Origin: DATGUA01 sp035301545
GTDB lineage: Bacteria; Bacillota; Clostridia; Tissierellales; Tissierellaceae
DNA length: 64,000 nucleotides
Reading direction: 5' to 3'
NCBI GenBank assembly: GCA_035301545.1
Contig: DATGUA010000032.1
Coordinates: forward strand, 1-64,000
Below are positions 25,820 through 34,907 of the stretch, piece after piece; position 1 is the first letter of the stretch; each line of letters starts with the position of its first letter. A model generated the notes under the pieces. It was not told where the DNA came from. It searched no databases and saw only the letters and a list, made by a program, of their open reading frames with translations. The position numbers and the translations under genes are program-made.

Positions 25820-25828
25820 ATATAATTC

Positions 25829-25857
25829 TTGACACATATATATAATTAGTGTATTAT
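25829..25857 (+). promoter_or_regulatory. Promoter of the GntR-ABC operon
   Basis: TTGACA (25829-25834), a 17-base spacer and TATTAT (25852-25857). Confidence 0.8.
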
Positions 25858-25868
25858 ATAACTAACAC
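25849..25868 (+). promoter_or_regulatory. Probable YtrA-type operator
   Basis: GTGTATTATATAACTAACAC is an imperfect dyad with GTGT/ACAC ends that covers the -10 box. Its form resembles YtrA-subfamily GntR operators, and the first gene of the operon encodes such a repressor, so autorepression is likely. Confidence 0.55.
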
Positions 25869-25896
25869 ACCATAACTGAGACATGGAGGTGGAAAA

Positions 25897-26265
25897 ATGA
25901 AATTTAATGATAATTTACCAATTTATATGCAGATAATGAATTATATTAAGAATAAAATTATAGCTGAAGAGTTTAGTGATGGTGATAAACTGCCATCTGT
26001 AAGGGAATTATCAGAAAAATTAAAAGTAAATCCAAATACTATTCAAAGATCTTATCAGGAATTAGAAAGAAATGAATTAGTATTTACCAAAAGAGGAATG
26101 GGTAGGTTTGTAACAGGAGATAAGGAGAGGTTAGAAAAGATAAAGGTTGATAAAGCATCTAATTTAATAAATGAATTTATAAAAGATATGTATTCTCTAG
26201 GATTTAAGAATAAAGATATTATAAATTTGATAAATGAGGAAATAAGGAGTGGAAATGATGAATAA
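25897..26265 (+). CDS. GntR-family repressor, YtrA subfamily
   Basis: 122 residues. It has an N-terminal winged helix-turn-helix (about 8-75: PIYMQIMNYIKNKI, DKLPSVRELSEKLKVNPNTIQRSYQELE) and only a short C-terminal helical stretch, the YtrA hallmark. YtrA regulators normally control adjacent ABC transporters in Gram-positive bacteria, often in response to cell-envelope stress. It overlaps the start of the ABC ATPase gene by a few bases and lies behind a dyad that covers its own promoter. Confidence 0.92.
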   Translation: MKFNDNLPIYMQIMNYIKNKIIAEEFSDGDKLPSVRELSEKLKVNPNTIQRSYQELERNELVFTKRGMGRFVTGDKERLEKIKVDKASNLINEFIKDMYSLGFKNKDIINLINEEIRSGNDE

Positions 26266-26953
26266 TATAGTTGAAGTGAAAAATTTATCTAAATTATATG
26301 GTAGGAATAGAGCTTTAAATAACTTAAATTTAAATATTGAAAAGGGAAAAGTAATAGGAATTTTAGGACCTAATGGAAGTGGAAAAACGACTTTAATAAA
26401 AATATTGACGGGTATATTAAGACAATCTAAAGGAGATGTTAAAATAGATGGAAAAGTGCCAGGAGTAGATACTAAGTCTATAGTATCATACCTACCAGAT
26501 AGAAACTTCTTATATGAATGGATGAGTATAGAGGATTCTATAGATTTTTATAAAGACTTTTTCAAAGATTTTGATGAAAAAAAAGCATATCAATTATTAG
26601 ATTTTATGAATTTAGATAAAAATATGAAGATAAAATCTTTATCTAAGGGTATGCATGAAAAAATAAATCTTACATTAGTTCTATCTAGAAAAGCAAAATT
26701 ATATATTTTAGATGAACCAATAGCTGGTGTAGATCCAGTTGCTAGAGATCAAATTTTAGATGCAATAATTAAAAATTATGACAAAGAAGGTGCAATGATA
26801 ATAGCTACTCATTTAGTTAGGGATATGGAATCCGTATTTGATGATGTTGCATTTTTAAGAGATGGTACTATTGAATTGGCAGGAAGTGCTGAAAAATTAA
26901 GAGAAGAAAGATCAATGCAAATAGATGATTTATATAAAGATATATTTGGTTAG
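26258..26953 (+). CDS. ABC transporter ATP-binding protein (YtrB-like)
   Basis: About 231 residues. ATG 26258 (or 26255) is chosen for spacing from AAGGAG at 26244-26249. Walker A is GPNGSGKT, Walker B ends YILDEP, and the H-loop is ATHLV. The signature is degenerate, SLSKGMHEK rather than LSGGQ, which is common in YtrB-like ATPases. It works with the membrane protein encoded 14 bases downstream. Substrate is unknown; related systems have roles in export or envelope stress. Confidence 0.92.
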   Translation: MNNIVEVKNLSKLYGRNRALNNLNLNIEKGKVIGILGPNGSGKTTLIKILTGILRQSKGDVKIDGKVPGVDTKSIVSYLPDRNFLYEWMSIEDSIDFYKDFFKDFDEKKAYQLLDFMNLDKNMKIKSLSKGMHEKINLTLVLSRKAKLYILDEPIAGVDPVARDQILDAIIKNYDKEGAMIIATHLVRDMESVFDDVAFLRDGTIELAGSAEKLREERSMQIDDLYKDIFG

Positions 26954-26967
26954 GAGGTTATAATAAA

Positions 26968-27819
26968 ATGATGAAGTTTATGAAGTATGAAATAAAGGGA
27001 ACGTATAAATATATATTAGGGGTATTAGCATTAGTACTAATATTAACTACAGCATTACATTTATACGGACATAAAGATACTAGTTCAATATCAACCTTAG
27101 ATAGTATATTTGTATTTTTATCAGTTTTAATTTTATTTGGTACAGCAGTAGTGACATTTTTTTATATAGTAGGTTCTTTTAAAAAAGAATTATCTGAGGA
27201 TAGAGGATATTTAACATTTACACTACCATTAACAGGTAATCAAATAGTAGGATCAAAATTAATCGTAGCTTTAATGTGGTTTATAATATTAGGAGCAATA
27301 ATATTAGCATATAATTTCATTATAATATTAATTCTTAATTCATTTGATGCGCAAACATGGACAATTATAAAAGAAACTTTTTCTGGACTAGGACAAATAA
27401 TATCTTTACAGGAAATAATTTCTATGATTTTAATTCCGATATTTAGTTTAATAAATCTATTAGTTTTAATATATTTCTCTATGGCTCTTGGAAAGGTAAC
27501 ATTTAGAAATAAAAAAATTGGCGGATTATGGTTTATAATATTTATATTAGTAAGTATAATATTATCCTATGGTCAACTAAAGGTTGCCGAATTAATACCG
27601 TATTATTTTAATGTAAAAGATATGAGTATAGGTAAAGTGGTTAGATTTGGTGATATGTTAAATAATGAAATTATGTTTGAAGTTAATGGAGGAGTTAAGT
27701 TAGAGGCTAATAGGGGAATATTACAAATGAATATTGGAAGTAGTATATTCAATATATTAACTACAATAGGATTATTTTTAGGAACAGGATATTTAATTGA
27801 AAAAAGAATAGATTTATAA
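26968..27819 (+). CDS. ABC transporter membrane protein of the YtrA operon
   Basis: 283 residues with about six hydrophobic segments: a first helix near 14-32, a pair at 45-70, two more at 100-135, others at 150-205 and a last at 258-277. LSEDRGYLTFTLPLTGNQIVGSKL is the conserved cytoplasmic loop of this ABC-2-type family. It is the partner of the preceding ATPase. The operon ends just before a long palindromic terminator. Confidence 0.85.
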   Translation: MMKFMKYEIKGTYKYILGVLALVLILTTALHLYGHKDTSSISTLDSIFVFLSVLILFGTAVVTFFYIVGSFKKELSEDRGYLTFTLPLTGNQIVGSKLIVALMWFIILGAIILAYNFIIILILNSFDAQTWTIIKETFSGLGQIISLQEIISMILIPIFSLINLLVLIYFSMALGKVTFRNKKIGGLWFIIFILVSIILSYGQLKVAELIPYYFNVKDMSIGKVVRFGDMLNNEIMFEVNGGVKLEANRGILQMNIGSSIFNILTTIGLFLGTGYLIEKRIDL

Positions 27820-27879
27820 ACTTACAGGTTGAGGAGTATGTTTACAGTGCCTGTAGGAAATATTTATAAGATGAATGAA

Positions 27880-27931
27880 GAATCAATATAGAAAAGATGG
27901 AGCTTTAGCTCCATCTTTTCTATATTGATTC
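27880..27931. terminator. Long palindromic bidirectional terminator
   Basis: GAATCAATATAGAAAAGATGGAGC pairs perfectly with its complement around a four-base loop. It serves the convergent ABC and SOD genes; the SOD stop codon lies inside it. Confidence 0.85.
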
Positions 27932-28393
27932 TATAACTCCACAAGCTATACGTTTACCAGAATCTCCTGATGGTTGAGACCTATAATCATCAGGATTTTG
28001 ATGGATAACTACAGATCTACCTATTATATCTTTAGGTTTAAATCTATTAGTAAAAAATCCCATACGTGTATATCCGTTATTAGAAAATAATACTGGAAAA
28101 TCTCCTACATGATTACCATGAGGTTGATCATCAGGATTATAATGTCCACCAGCAGATTGGTAAGGATCCATTGGATCTATTATTTGACATACTCCATATT
28201 CATGAATATGGAACCCAAATGGACCTATAGGATCTTCATTATCAAATCCAGGTTCATACAATGGAAGTCCATATACCTCAACATTAACTTCAGTACCACC
28301 TTTAACAGAATAAAAATATACATAGCCTTTTAAATCAGGTGCATACATACTTCCTTTCAATTTTGCATATGCTCTATTAATTTCACAATGCAT
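27920..28393 (-). CDS. Cu/Zn superoxide dismutase family protein (YojM-like)
   Basis: 157 residues. All metal ligands of a Cu/Zn SOD appear to be kept: GFHIHEYG (two His for Cu), AGGHYNP (bridging His), HGNHVGD (zinc His and Asp) and VVIHQNPDD (last Cu His). A conserved Cys is near the C-terminus (RIACGVI) and another is in YGVCQI. It lacks the signal peptide or lipobox of secreted bacterial forms, so it may be cytoplasmic or spore-associated. Some Bacillus YojM-type proteins lack full activity despite the fold, so catalysis is likely but not certain. Confidence 0.88.
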   Translation of the reverse strand: MHCEINRAYAKLKGSMYAPDLKGYVYFYSVKGGTEVNVEVYGLPLYEPGFDNEDPIGPFGFHIHEYGVCQIIDPMDPYQSAGGHYNPDDQPHGNHVGDFPVLFSNNGYTRMGFFTNRFKPKDIIGRSVVIHQNPDDYRSQPSGDSGKRIACGVIESI

Positions 28394-28550
28394 AAGGATT
28401 TACCTCCTATTAATATATTATGTATTAAGAAGGACAAGGTGAGTAAGATTTTTAAATAATATATGTGATTATGTGATAGGATAATGAATATAATAAATAT
28501 AGGACTAATACTAATTATAATGATAGATTTAATTATTTGGAGGTGGAGAT

Positions 28551-29786
28551 TTGGATAGTAAACTTAAATTATCTATATTTGTATTTTTATTAGTATTAAC
28601 ATTGTTTATAACTACTATGATAATTAGTGAGTATAGAAATATGAATAAACTTAAATTTGAATATCCAGATTTATCTGATGATGTTTATGCATATAGAAAA
28701 GATAGTCTTAGGGTTTGGGCTATTGATTTACTACTTCAATTTGTTGTTCCATTCTTATTTTTGATAACAGGATTATCTCAACGGATTAGTATATGGGCTA
28801 GTGATAATAAAGGGATCTTTCGATCTGGATTATTATATGGGTTAATATTTTTCACCATTACTTTCATAATTAATTTACCTTTACGATATTATGGATCTTT
28901 CCATTTAGCTCATAAATATGGACTAACTAATCAAAGTATATTTCGCTGGCTTGAATTAAATTTAAAAGGCTTTTTAGTTAATGATCTTATATTAATTTTT
29001 GTATTATGGATTCCTTATTATATTATATTAAATAATCCAAAAACCTGGTGGTTAAAGTTAGGAATCCTAATGGTACCTATTATAATATTTGTAACTTTTA
29101 TATCTCCTACTATTATAGATCCAATATTTAATGAATATTCATATATAGAAGATAAGGAATTAGAAAACGAAATAAGTAAATTGTTAGAGAAAGCTAATAT
29201 AGAAGATGCAGATATATTTGAAGTAGATAAAAGTAGAGATACTAAAATGATGAATGCATATATGACTGGTATAGGAAAATCTAAAAGGATCGTCCTATGG
29301 GATACTACTATCAATAATCTAGAGCAGGAAGAAGTGTTAGCAATTACAGCTCATGAGATCGGACATTATATTGAAGGACATATTTGGAAATCTATATTAT
29401 TGTCTAGCTTAGGAACATTATTTATTATGTACTTACTATATTTAACATCTAATCGGATATTAGAAGGATCTAATGGTATATTTGGATTCCATAATTTAGG
29501 GAATTACGCTTCTATCCCTTTATTAATTTTAGTTTTAAATATATATACTTTTTTAGGAAATCCAATTATGAATTATATATCAAGGACCATGGAAGTAGAG
29601 GCAGATGGACATGAAATTATATTAACTGAAGATAGAGAAGCAGCTACATCTGCTATGGAAAAACTTCAGAAAGAAAGCTTAGGATTACCTAGACCTTCTA
29701 AATTTTATAAGATTTGGTATCTTACTCATCCGAGCTTAGAAGAGCGGATAGAGTTTTATGAGACATATGATATTTCAGATCATTAA
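28551..29786 (+). CDS. M48-family zinc metalloprotease (Ste24/CAAX prenyl protease type)
   Basis: 411 residues from TTG 28551 behind GGAGGTGG. There are five or six transmembrane segments (first near 8-26). The zinc motif is HEIGH (ITAHEIGHY, about residue 267), and a third ligand Glu lies in EVEADGHEI (about 348). The YIEDKELENEISKLLEKANI and FEVDKSRDTKMMNAYMTG segments are typical of Ste24-like enzymes. Bacteria lack prenylated CAAX proteins, so the role is probably membrane-protein quality control. It is monocistronic with a strong terminator. Confidence 0.9.
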   Translation: MDSKLKLSIFVFLLVLTLFITTMIISEYRNMNKLKFEYPDLSDDVYAYRKDSLRVWAIDLLLQFVVPFLFLITGLSQRISIWASDNKGIFRSGLLYGLIFFTITFIINLPLRYYGSFHLAHKYGLTNQSIFRWLELNLKGFLVNDLILIFVLWIPYYIILNNPKTWWLKLGILMVPIIIFVTFISPTIIDPIFNEYSYIEDKELENEISKLLEKANIEDADIFEVDKSRDTKMMNAYMTGIGKSKRIVLWDTTINNLEQEEVLAITAHEIGHYIEGHIWKSILLSSLGTLFIMYLLYLTSNRILEGSNGIFGFHNLGNYASIPLLILVLNIYTFLGNPIMNYISRTMEVEADGHEIILTEDREAATSAMEKLQKESLGLPRPSKFYKIWYLTHPSLEERIEFYETYDISDH

Positions 29787-29796
29787 TAAAGATATT

Positions 29797-29833
29797 AAGA
29801 GCCATAGTCTTTGCAAAGACTATGGCTCTTGAT
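29797..29833. terminator. Bidirectional terminator after the M48 protease
   Basis: AAGAGCCATAGTCTTTGC and its complement form an uninterrupted stem. The next gene converges on it. Confidence 0.8.
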
Positions 29834-29837
29834 AATA

Positions 29838-30083
29838 TTAATTATGTCTACTAGCTAGATCTTCTAATAGGTCAGAAGTTAATTGATTAATATCTTCAAT
29901 ATGATTATTAAGTTTTTCTACCTTATCTGTTAAGTCTTTATCTTTTGATTTAGATAGATCATTAGAATTCATAAGCATTGTCATACTATTAGTATATTCT
30001 TGATTAGTAGACATGTTTTTTTCGATTTCTTTTACTTGATTTATCATTTCAGATACAGTGTTAATATTTTTCAATTTATTCAT
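29838..30083 (-). CDS. Small coiled-coil protein, unknown function
   Basis: 81 residues behind AGAAAGGATG. It is polar and helical throughout, with heptad-like spacing (INTVSEMINQVKEIEKNM and DKVEKLNNHIEDINQLTSDLLEDL). There is no Cys, no membrane segment and no recognised family. Its place beside DUF3787 and VanW genes suggests a spore-former accessory protein, without further proof. Confidence 0.6.
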   Translation of the reverse strand: MNKLKNINTVSEMINQVKEIEKNMSTNQEYTNSMTMLMNSNDLSKSKDKDLTDKVEKLNNHIEDINQLTSDLLEDLASRHN

Positions 30084-30168
30084 CCTTTCTAAGTCTATAT
30101 ACTTATTATAAGGATTTATATGAAAAATATTATAAAAGTAGGAAGTTTAAAAAATGTATTATCTAATG

Positions 30169-30396
30169 CTACATTTTGTTAGCATCATCTACCCAATCTT
30201 TTGCTTCTACTACTGCATCTTCAGTAGGTATGGCTACATCAGAATCTTTAAGCTTATATTCTGTTTTATAATAAATATCTGTAGCAGTGTCCTCACATTT
30301 TGGATCTAAATAAGCTCTGTAAGTTCCTTCACCTTTAGTTAAATTCTTTTTTAAATTTGATTTTACATTTTTAAATCCTCTTTTGTATTTATTCAT
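30169..30396 (-). CDS. DUF3787-like small protein
   Basis: 75 residues behind AGGAGG. The C-terminal part DVAIPTEDAVVEAKDWVDDANK fits the DUF3787 pattern (S.V.IP.E..V..AK.WVD.N) found in clostridial spore formers. The N-terminal part is basic (KRGFKNVKSNLKKNLTKG). Function is unknown. Confidence 0.65.
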   Translation of the reverse strand: MNKYKRGFKNVKSNLKKNLTKGEGTYRAYLDPKCEDTATDIYYKTEYKLKDSDVAIPTEDAVVEAKDWVDDANKM

Positions 30397-30472
30397 CCTA
30401 ATACCTCCTTGTGGATATTGATCTCAATTACAGTACATATACCCATGATAGTGTGAATTAACCATTATCATA

Positions 30473-31351
30473 TTAGTTTATTTCTATTAATTTAGGCAAA
30501 GGGTTATACTGACTAATCCCCATATTTCTAGTAGAGGTAGAACCATCCATATATTCTATATCTACAATAGATTTAACTGTAACACCATCTAATCCATTAG
30601 TAATAGTATTCATTTCTCCAGAATTTAATTTTTCGTTTTTTATATATTTAGTTGATTTGTCCTTTGTATCTAAAACCTCATGATGCCATTTAACAACTGG
30701 AGAAGGTTTAGCACCATAAAAGCCCATGTATAATCTATTCTCAATTAGTTGTGACCATATAAGAATATTGTCTGAAGTAGTATTTTTAAATTTAAAATCT
30801 TTAATGCCATAAGCAACTGTTGCATCTTGACCATGTGGAAGATAATTGATTGCCATAGAATGGTTATGTCTTTCTATAATTTCTAAATCAGATAGAACGC
30901 TTAGATTATATAAAGTACCTGCAATTTTACATACACCACCACCTTCAGACATAATAACATTTCCACCTGTATAAGCTGCTCCTTCTTTATATCCATTATC
31001 TTTATCATAAGGGCCTAGAACAGAGTTTTGTGAGAAGGTTTGATTTGGTTTAATTACATACTTACTTATTTTTTCACTAGCCAATTTAACATTAAACTCC
31101 TCACCAGGTAATGGATCTGTTAGAACTGCACAAAATCCAGCTAATAGGAAAGGGGTATTATGTTTGTCTTTCCAGTCCTGAAATTCCTCCTTATTTCTCC
31201 ATGGTAAATTTTCAACTGGACCAGATTGATCAGGTATATCATAATTATTTTCAACTTGATCCATTAAAATATCGTCTTCATTTGCAAAACCATTTAAAGA
31301 GAAACTTATAATTATAAAAAAAGTTAATATTAAAAATGTAGTTTTTTTCAC
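30473..31351 (-). CDS. VanW-family protein, secreted or membrane-anchored
   Basis: 292 residues from GTG 31351, which follows GGAGGATTTATA; longer in-frame starts lack a ribosome site. A signal segment (about 2-22, ending NGFANED) is followed by the VanW domain (about 80-230). The domain shows KISKYVIKPNQTFSQNSVLGPYDKDNGYKEG, the conserved GGGVCKIAGTLYN and HNHSMAINYLPHGQDATV. VanW occurs with glycopeptide-resistance genes but is common in spore formers without resistance. Its enzymatic role is not established. No van genes are nearby. Confidence 0.88.
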   Translation of the reverse strand: MKKTTFLILTFFIIISFSLNGFANEDDILMDQVENNYDIPDQSGPVENLPWRNKEEFQDWKDKHNTPFLLAGFCAVLTDPLPGEEFNVKLASEKISKYVIKPNQTFSQNSVLGPYDKDNGYKEGAAYTGGNVIMSEGGGVCKIAGTLYNLSVLSDLEIIERHNHSMAINYLPHGQDATVAYGIKDFKFKNTTSDNILIWSQLIENRLYMGFYGAKPSPVVKWHHEVLDTKDKSTKYIKNEKLNSGEMNTITNGLDGVTVKSIVDIEYMDGSTSTRNMGISQYNPLPKLIEIN

Positions 31352-31496
31352 TATAAATCCTCCAATGACTATTATTAGAATAGTTTTTGACAAAAAGGAT
31401 AAAATTATACTAAAACTTATCTCGAAAATTACAAAAATATAAATTAAATAATTTTTATGTTATAATAAAAGAACAGTGTTTTGAGGAGATGATATT

Positions 31497-32090
31497 TTGA
31501 TTGATAAAAGATTGAAACAAGATATGGATTTTATTACTGAATTAGATAAAATGAAATCAGTAATAAGAGCAACTAATCTGATTGGAAAAGATGAAAGAGA
31601 AGATGATGCCCAACATTCATGGCATATATCTGTAATGGCTATGATATTATCTGAATATGCAGATGAAGATATAGATAATTATAAGGTAATAAAGATGCTT
31701 TTAATTCATGATTTAGTAGAATTATTTGCTGGAGATACATTCTGCTATGATGCAGAGGCTAACAAGGATAAACTAGAACGAGAAATAGCTGCTGCTGAAA
31801 AATTATACGGAATGATAGATGAAGAAAAAGGGCAAGAACTAAGAGCATTATGGGATGAATTTGAAGAAATGGAGACTCCAGAAGCTTTATTTGCAACAGC
31901 TATGGACAGGCTGCAGCCAATTCTAAATAATTATTACAATGATGGTGGAACATGGAAAAGGTTTGAAGTTCCAAAATCTAAAATATATGAAAGAGTAGCA
32001 CCAATAAGGAAATCATCTGAAAAATTATGGCGTTTTGCAGAATATATGATAGAAGATGCATATGATAAAGGAAAAATAATAGCGGAATAA
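31497..32090 (+). CDS. HD-domain phosphohydrolase (YfbR-like)
   Basis: 197 residues from TTG 31497 behind GAGGAGATG. The metal-binding residues are visible in AQHSWHISVM (H near 40), LLIHDLVELFAGD (HD near 71-72) and AMDRLQPI (Asp near 137). The order matches the COG1896 group that includes the 5'-deoxynucleotidase YfbR, so a nucleotide 5'-phosphohydrolase is plausible. It is monocistronic and faces the ABC transporter operon across a bidirectional terminator. Confidence 0.85.
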   Translation: MIDKRLKQDMDFITELDKMKSVIRATNLIGKDEREDDAQHSWHISVMAMILSEYADEDIDNYKVIKMLLIHDLVELFAGDTFCYDAEANKDKLEREIAAAEKLYGMIDEEKGQELRALWDEFEEMETPEALFATAMDRLQPILNNYYNDGGTWKRFEVPKSKIYERVAPIRKSSEKLWRFAEYMIEDAYDKGKIIAE

Positions 32091-32127
32091 AATTAGGAGG
32101 TATAATTTTACCCCTCCTAATTTTTAT
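32089..32127. terminator. Bidirectional terminator
   Basis: AAATTAGGAGG and CCTCCTAATTT form the stem, with T-runs on both strands. It ends the HD gene and the facing ABC operon. Confidence 0.8.
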
Positions 32128-32891
32128 GATAGAAATTTTGCAGTTAATTTTTCATTATATATATTTATTAATTCTTGTTCTGTTATAGTGTTACTTAACT
32201 TATCTAAAACTACTTTTCCATTATCTAACATTATAATTCTATCTGAATATGCGATGGCATCTCTCATATTATGTGAAATCATAATTGTAGTTATCTTATA
32301 TTTTTTTATTAGTTCTTTAGTTTTATTCATAACTACATGGGAAGTTTTAGGATCTAAAGCTGCAGTATGCTCATCTAAAAGTAACAAATCTGGATGCTTC
32401 ATTGTAGCCATTACTAAAGATAGAGATTGCCTTTGACCACCAGATAGATATTTAACTTTTGTATTGAGCTTATTTTCTAGACCTAGATCTAAATCCTTTA
32501 AAAGCCTAGTGTACATAGAGATTCTATTTTGCCTGATTAGTTTTTTCAGGGAGAATTTTTCTCCTTTTTTATCAGCTAAAGCCATATTCTCTAATATAGT
32601 AAGAGAGGGAGAGACTCCCATTGACGGATCCTGATAGACTCGGCCGATATAAAAGGATCTTCTTTCTTCTTCAAGATCAGCTATATTTTTATTATTGAGT
32701 AATATTTCACCTGTATCTGAAAGAATACTACCACCTATCATATTTAAAAGGGTGCTTTTTCCACATCCATTTGGTCCAATAATAGCAGTAGACTTATTTT
32801 TTTTAATTTCTAAATTAAATTGATTAAATACATCTATTTCATTATCAGTATTTTTATTAAAACTCTTAGACAGATTAGTTACTTTAAGCAT
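32124..32891 (-). CDS. ABC transporter ATP-binding protein, TrpXYZ type
   Basis: About 255 residues from ATG 32891 (MLKVTNLSKSF), chosen for GAGAGG upstream. Walker A is GPNGCGKS, signature LSGGQRQS, Walker B LLLDEHTAALDP (His rather than Pro after DE, as usual in this subfamily) and H-loop SHNM. It energises uptake by the permease encoded upstream, with which it overlaps by eight bases. The operon is controlled by a T-box leader at 34852-35125 with a UAC triplet in the specifier position, so an aromatic amino acid or precursor is the likely substrate. Confidence 0.9.
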   Translation of the reverse strand: MLKVTNLSKSFNKNTDNEIDVFNQFNLEIKKNKSTAIIGPNGCGKSTLLNMIGGSILSDTGEILLNNKNIADLEEERRSFYIGRVYQDPSMGVSPSLTILENMALADKKGEKFSLKKLIRQNRISMYTRLLKDLDLGLENKLNTKVKYLSGGQRQSLSLVMATMKHPDLLLLDEHTAALDPKTSHVVMNKTKELIKKYKITTIMISHNMRDAIAYSDRIIMLDNGKVVLDKLSNTITEQELINIYNEKLTAKFLS

Positions 32892-33756
32892 TAGTTTTTC
32901 CTCTCCTTTTTGTATCAAATTTAAACAAGTCAGCTGCAAAATTGTTATAAGCTATAAATACGATTACTATTATAGCATTTACAGCTTTTAGATTATGAGG
33001 ATCAAGACCTACCCATATAGCAATTCCACCAATAATTTTATATATTATAGCACCAACAATAGCTCTAGATGTGTTTTTAAATTTAGTAGAATTCTTACTA
33101 ATGGTGTCACCTATTATAATAGAAGCTAAAGCTACTACTATAATAGAATGCCCCATAGTTACATCAGCAAATCCTTGATATTGTGCCATTAATGCTCCAC
33201 TTAAAGCTACAAATCCATTAGCTATCATAAGACCTATTAGCTTATATTTATTACTGTTTTGTCCTAAAGATCTTACTAAAGATTCATTATCTCCTGTAGC
33301 TATTAGCAGATATCCAGCTTCTGTTTTTAAAAAGAGGTCTAAGATTATCTTTACTAATAATACAATTTCAATTAATATTATTAGTGTTGAAGATTTATCA
33401 AAAATAGTACTATAATTAAATAAAGGTACATTAGATTTTCCATTAGTTTTTAGATTTACAGAATATAGTATAGTCATAGTTAATATACCAGCCAGTATAG
33501 GCTTAATTTTTAATTTAGTAAAAAGAGTAGCTGTCAACATACCAGCTAAAGTACCAAAACAAAATGCCATTAAAGTACTAATTATAGGATTAATTCCTAT
33601 TGAAACAAATTTAGCAAATATAAATGCTCCAAAAGGGAAAGTACCTTCTACAGAAAGATCAGCTATATCTAATATTTTGTAAGTTATAAATATACCCATA
33701 GCCAGTACTGCAAATATTAATCCTTGTTCTATTGATGTAATTATTAACGAATTCAT
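32884..33756 (-). CDS. ABC transporter permease, TrpXYZ type
   Basis: 290 residues with about eight hydrophobic segments. It follows the branched-chain-permease-like fold of this subfamily (SVEGTFPFGAFIFAKFV near 35-50, MAQYQGFADVTMGHSI near 190-205, AIIYKIIGG near 245). It is the only permease in the locus although there are two substrate-binding proteins. It overlaps the ATPase gene and follows the binding-protein gene by 19 bases. Confidence 0.9.
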   Translation of the reverse strand: MNSLIITSIEQGLIFAVLAMGIFITYKILDIADLSVEGTFPFGAFIFAKFVSIGINPIISTLMAFCFGTLAGMLTATLFTKLKIKPILAGILTMTILYSVNLKTNGKSNVPLFNYSTIFDKSSTLIILIEIVLLVKIILDLFLKTEAGYLLIATGDNESLVRSLGQNSNKYKLIGLMIANGFVALSGALMAQYQGFADVTMGHSIIVVALASIIIGDTISKNSTKFKNTSRAIVGAIIYKIIGGIAIWVGLDPHNLKAVNAIIVIVFIAYNNFAADLFKFDTKRRGKTNA

Positions 33757-33775
33757 TACTTAAACCTCCAATTTA

Positions 33776-34768
33776 TTACTTGCTTATTTTTGTAGCATCC
33801 TGAAATACTTGAATATCTTCTTTTAATTTAATAGCTTTTAAAGTCTCTTCGTTAAATACTTTCCTAGTATTTTTAGCGGTTTCTATAGAAATATCAGAAG
33901 GTGATTTTCCATCAATTAATATTTTATTAGCCATTTCGGCAGTTTGTTTGCCAAGACTATAATAGCTTATACCATCAGTTATAAGAATTCCTCCATCAAC
34001 ATGAGATTCTTCAGCGCCAACAGTAATTAAATTATGATTAATTGCCTTTTCGGAAACTATATTTATAGCAGAAGCCACCATATTATCTGTTATGGTATAG
34101 ATACCATCAACTTTTTGTGCAATAGAATCTACTACTTGTGGAATATCATTTATATTTGATATTCCCATTGGTACTATCTCTAATCCAATTTCAGATCCTA
34201 GTTCTTTAGCTTTATCTACTTGAACTTGAGAATTTTGTTCATCAGTATTAAAAATGATTCCAACTTTTTCTATATTATCATCTATATCTTTAAACAGTTG
34301 TAACTGTCTATTCATTGGGCTCTCATCTGAAGTTCCAGTGATATTTCCTTCTGGAGTATCTATAGAATCAACTAATTTTGCATTTACAGGATCTGTTACC
34401 CCACTAAATAAGATCGGGATATTATTGCTAGCTTGTTTTGTAGATTGAGCCGCTGGTGTAGCTATAGCAAAGATTAAATCTACTTTATCCTCTGCGAACT
34501 TTTGAGCAATAGTAGTTGAAGTAGGGATATCACCTTGGGCATTTTGATAATTTATATCTATATTTAATCCTAATTCTTCCAAACCATCTTCAAAGCCTTT
34601 ACGAATATCATCTAAAGCAGGATGTTGTGTCAATTGATTTATTCCAATTGTAAACTGATCTTTATCATTATGTTTATTTTCCTTACTAGTATCTGTACTA
34701 CAACCAGATAATAGTACTAATCCTAATATTACTATTGTTAATATTTGGCTAAACTTTTTTCTTGGCAT
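33776..34768 (-). CDS. ABC substrate-binding lipoprotein, TrpX type (paralogue 1)
   Basis: 330 residues with a lipoprotein signal and lipobox LLSGC (Cys near 23). The ABC-sub-bind fold is recognised by IGINQLTQHPALDDIRKGFEDGL, YQNAQGDIPTS, AIATPAAQS, FSGVTDP and GTSDESP. It lies at the head of the binding protein-permease-ATPase operon, behind the T-box with specifier UAC. It is strongly similar to the protein at 35275-36258 over its whole length, with matching motifs and few gaps, so the pair is a duplication. Confidence 0.92.
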   Translation of the reverse strand: MPRKKFSQILTIVILGLVLLSGCSTDTSKENKHNDKDQFTIGINQLTQHPALDDIRKGFEDGLEELGLNIDINYQNAQGDIPTSTTIAQKFAEDKVDLIFAIATPAAQSTKQASNNIPILFSGVTDPVNAKLVDSIDTPEGNITGTSDESPMNRQLQLFKDIDDNIEKVGIIFNTDEQNSQVQVDKAKELGSEIGLEIVPMGISNINDIPQVVDSIAQKVDGIYTITDNMVASAINIVSEKAINHNLITVGAEESHVDGGILITDGISYYSLGKQTAEMANKILIDGKSPSDISIETAKNTRKVFNEETLKAIKLKEDIQVFQDATKISK

Positions 34769-34847
34769 TTCATTATCCTCCTTAAAATAGAATTATTATT
34801 TTTAGGATAATTAGCTAAGATTGAATTCCATGGAATAATTAGGTAAT

Positions 34848-34907
34848 AAAAAAATCTTTCGTCCTATAAATACAGCATATAGCTATACTTATAGGGACGA
34901 AAGATTA
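34848..34907 (-). terminator. T-box 1 leader terminator
   Basis: On the minus strand AATCTTTCGTCC/CTATAA pairs with TTATAGGACGAAAGATT and is followed by a T-run. It competes with the antiterminator formed with the T-box sequence. Confidence 0.85.

Noticed and set aside
30473..31351. VanW gene as part of a glycopeptide-resistance cluster
   Set aside because: No vanA/B, vanH, vanX, vanR or vanS genes are nearby; VanW proteins are common in spore formers.
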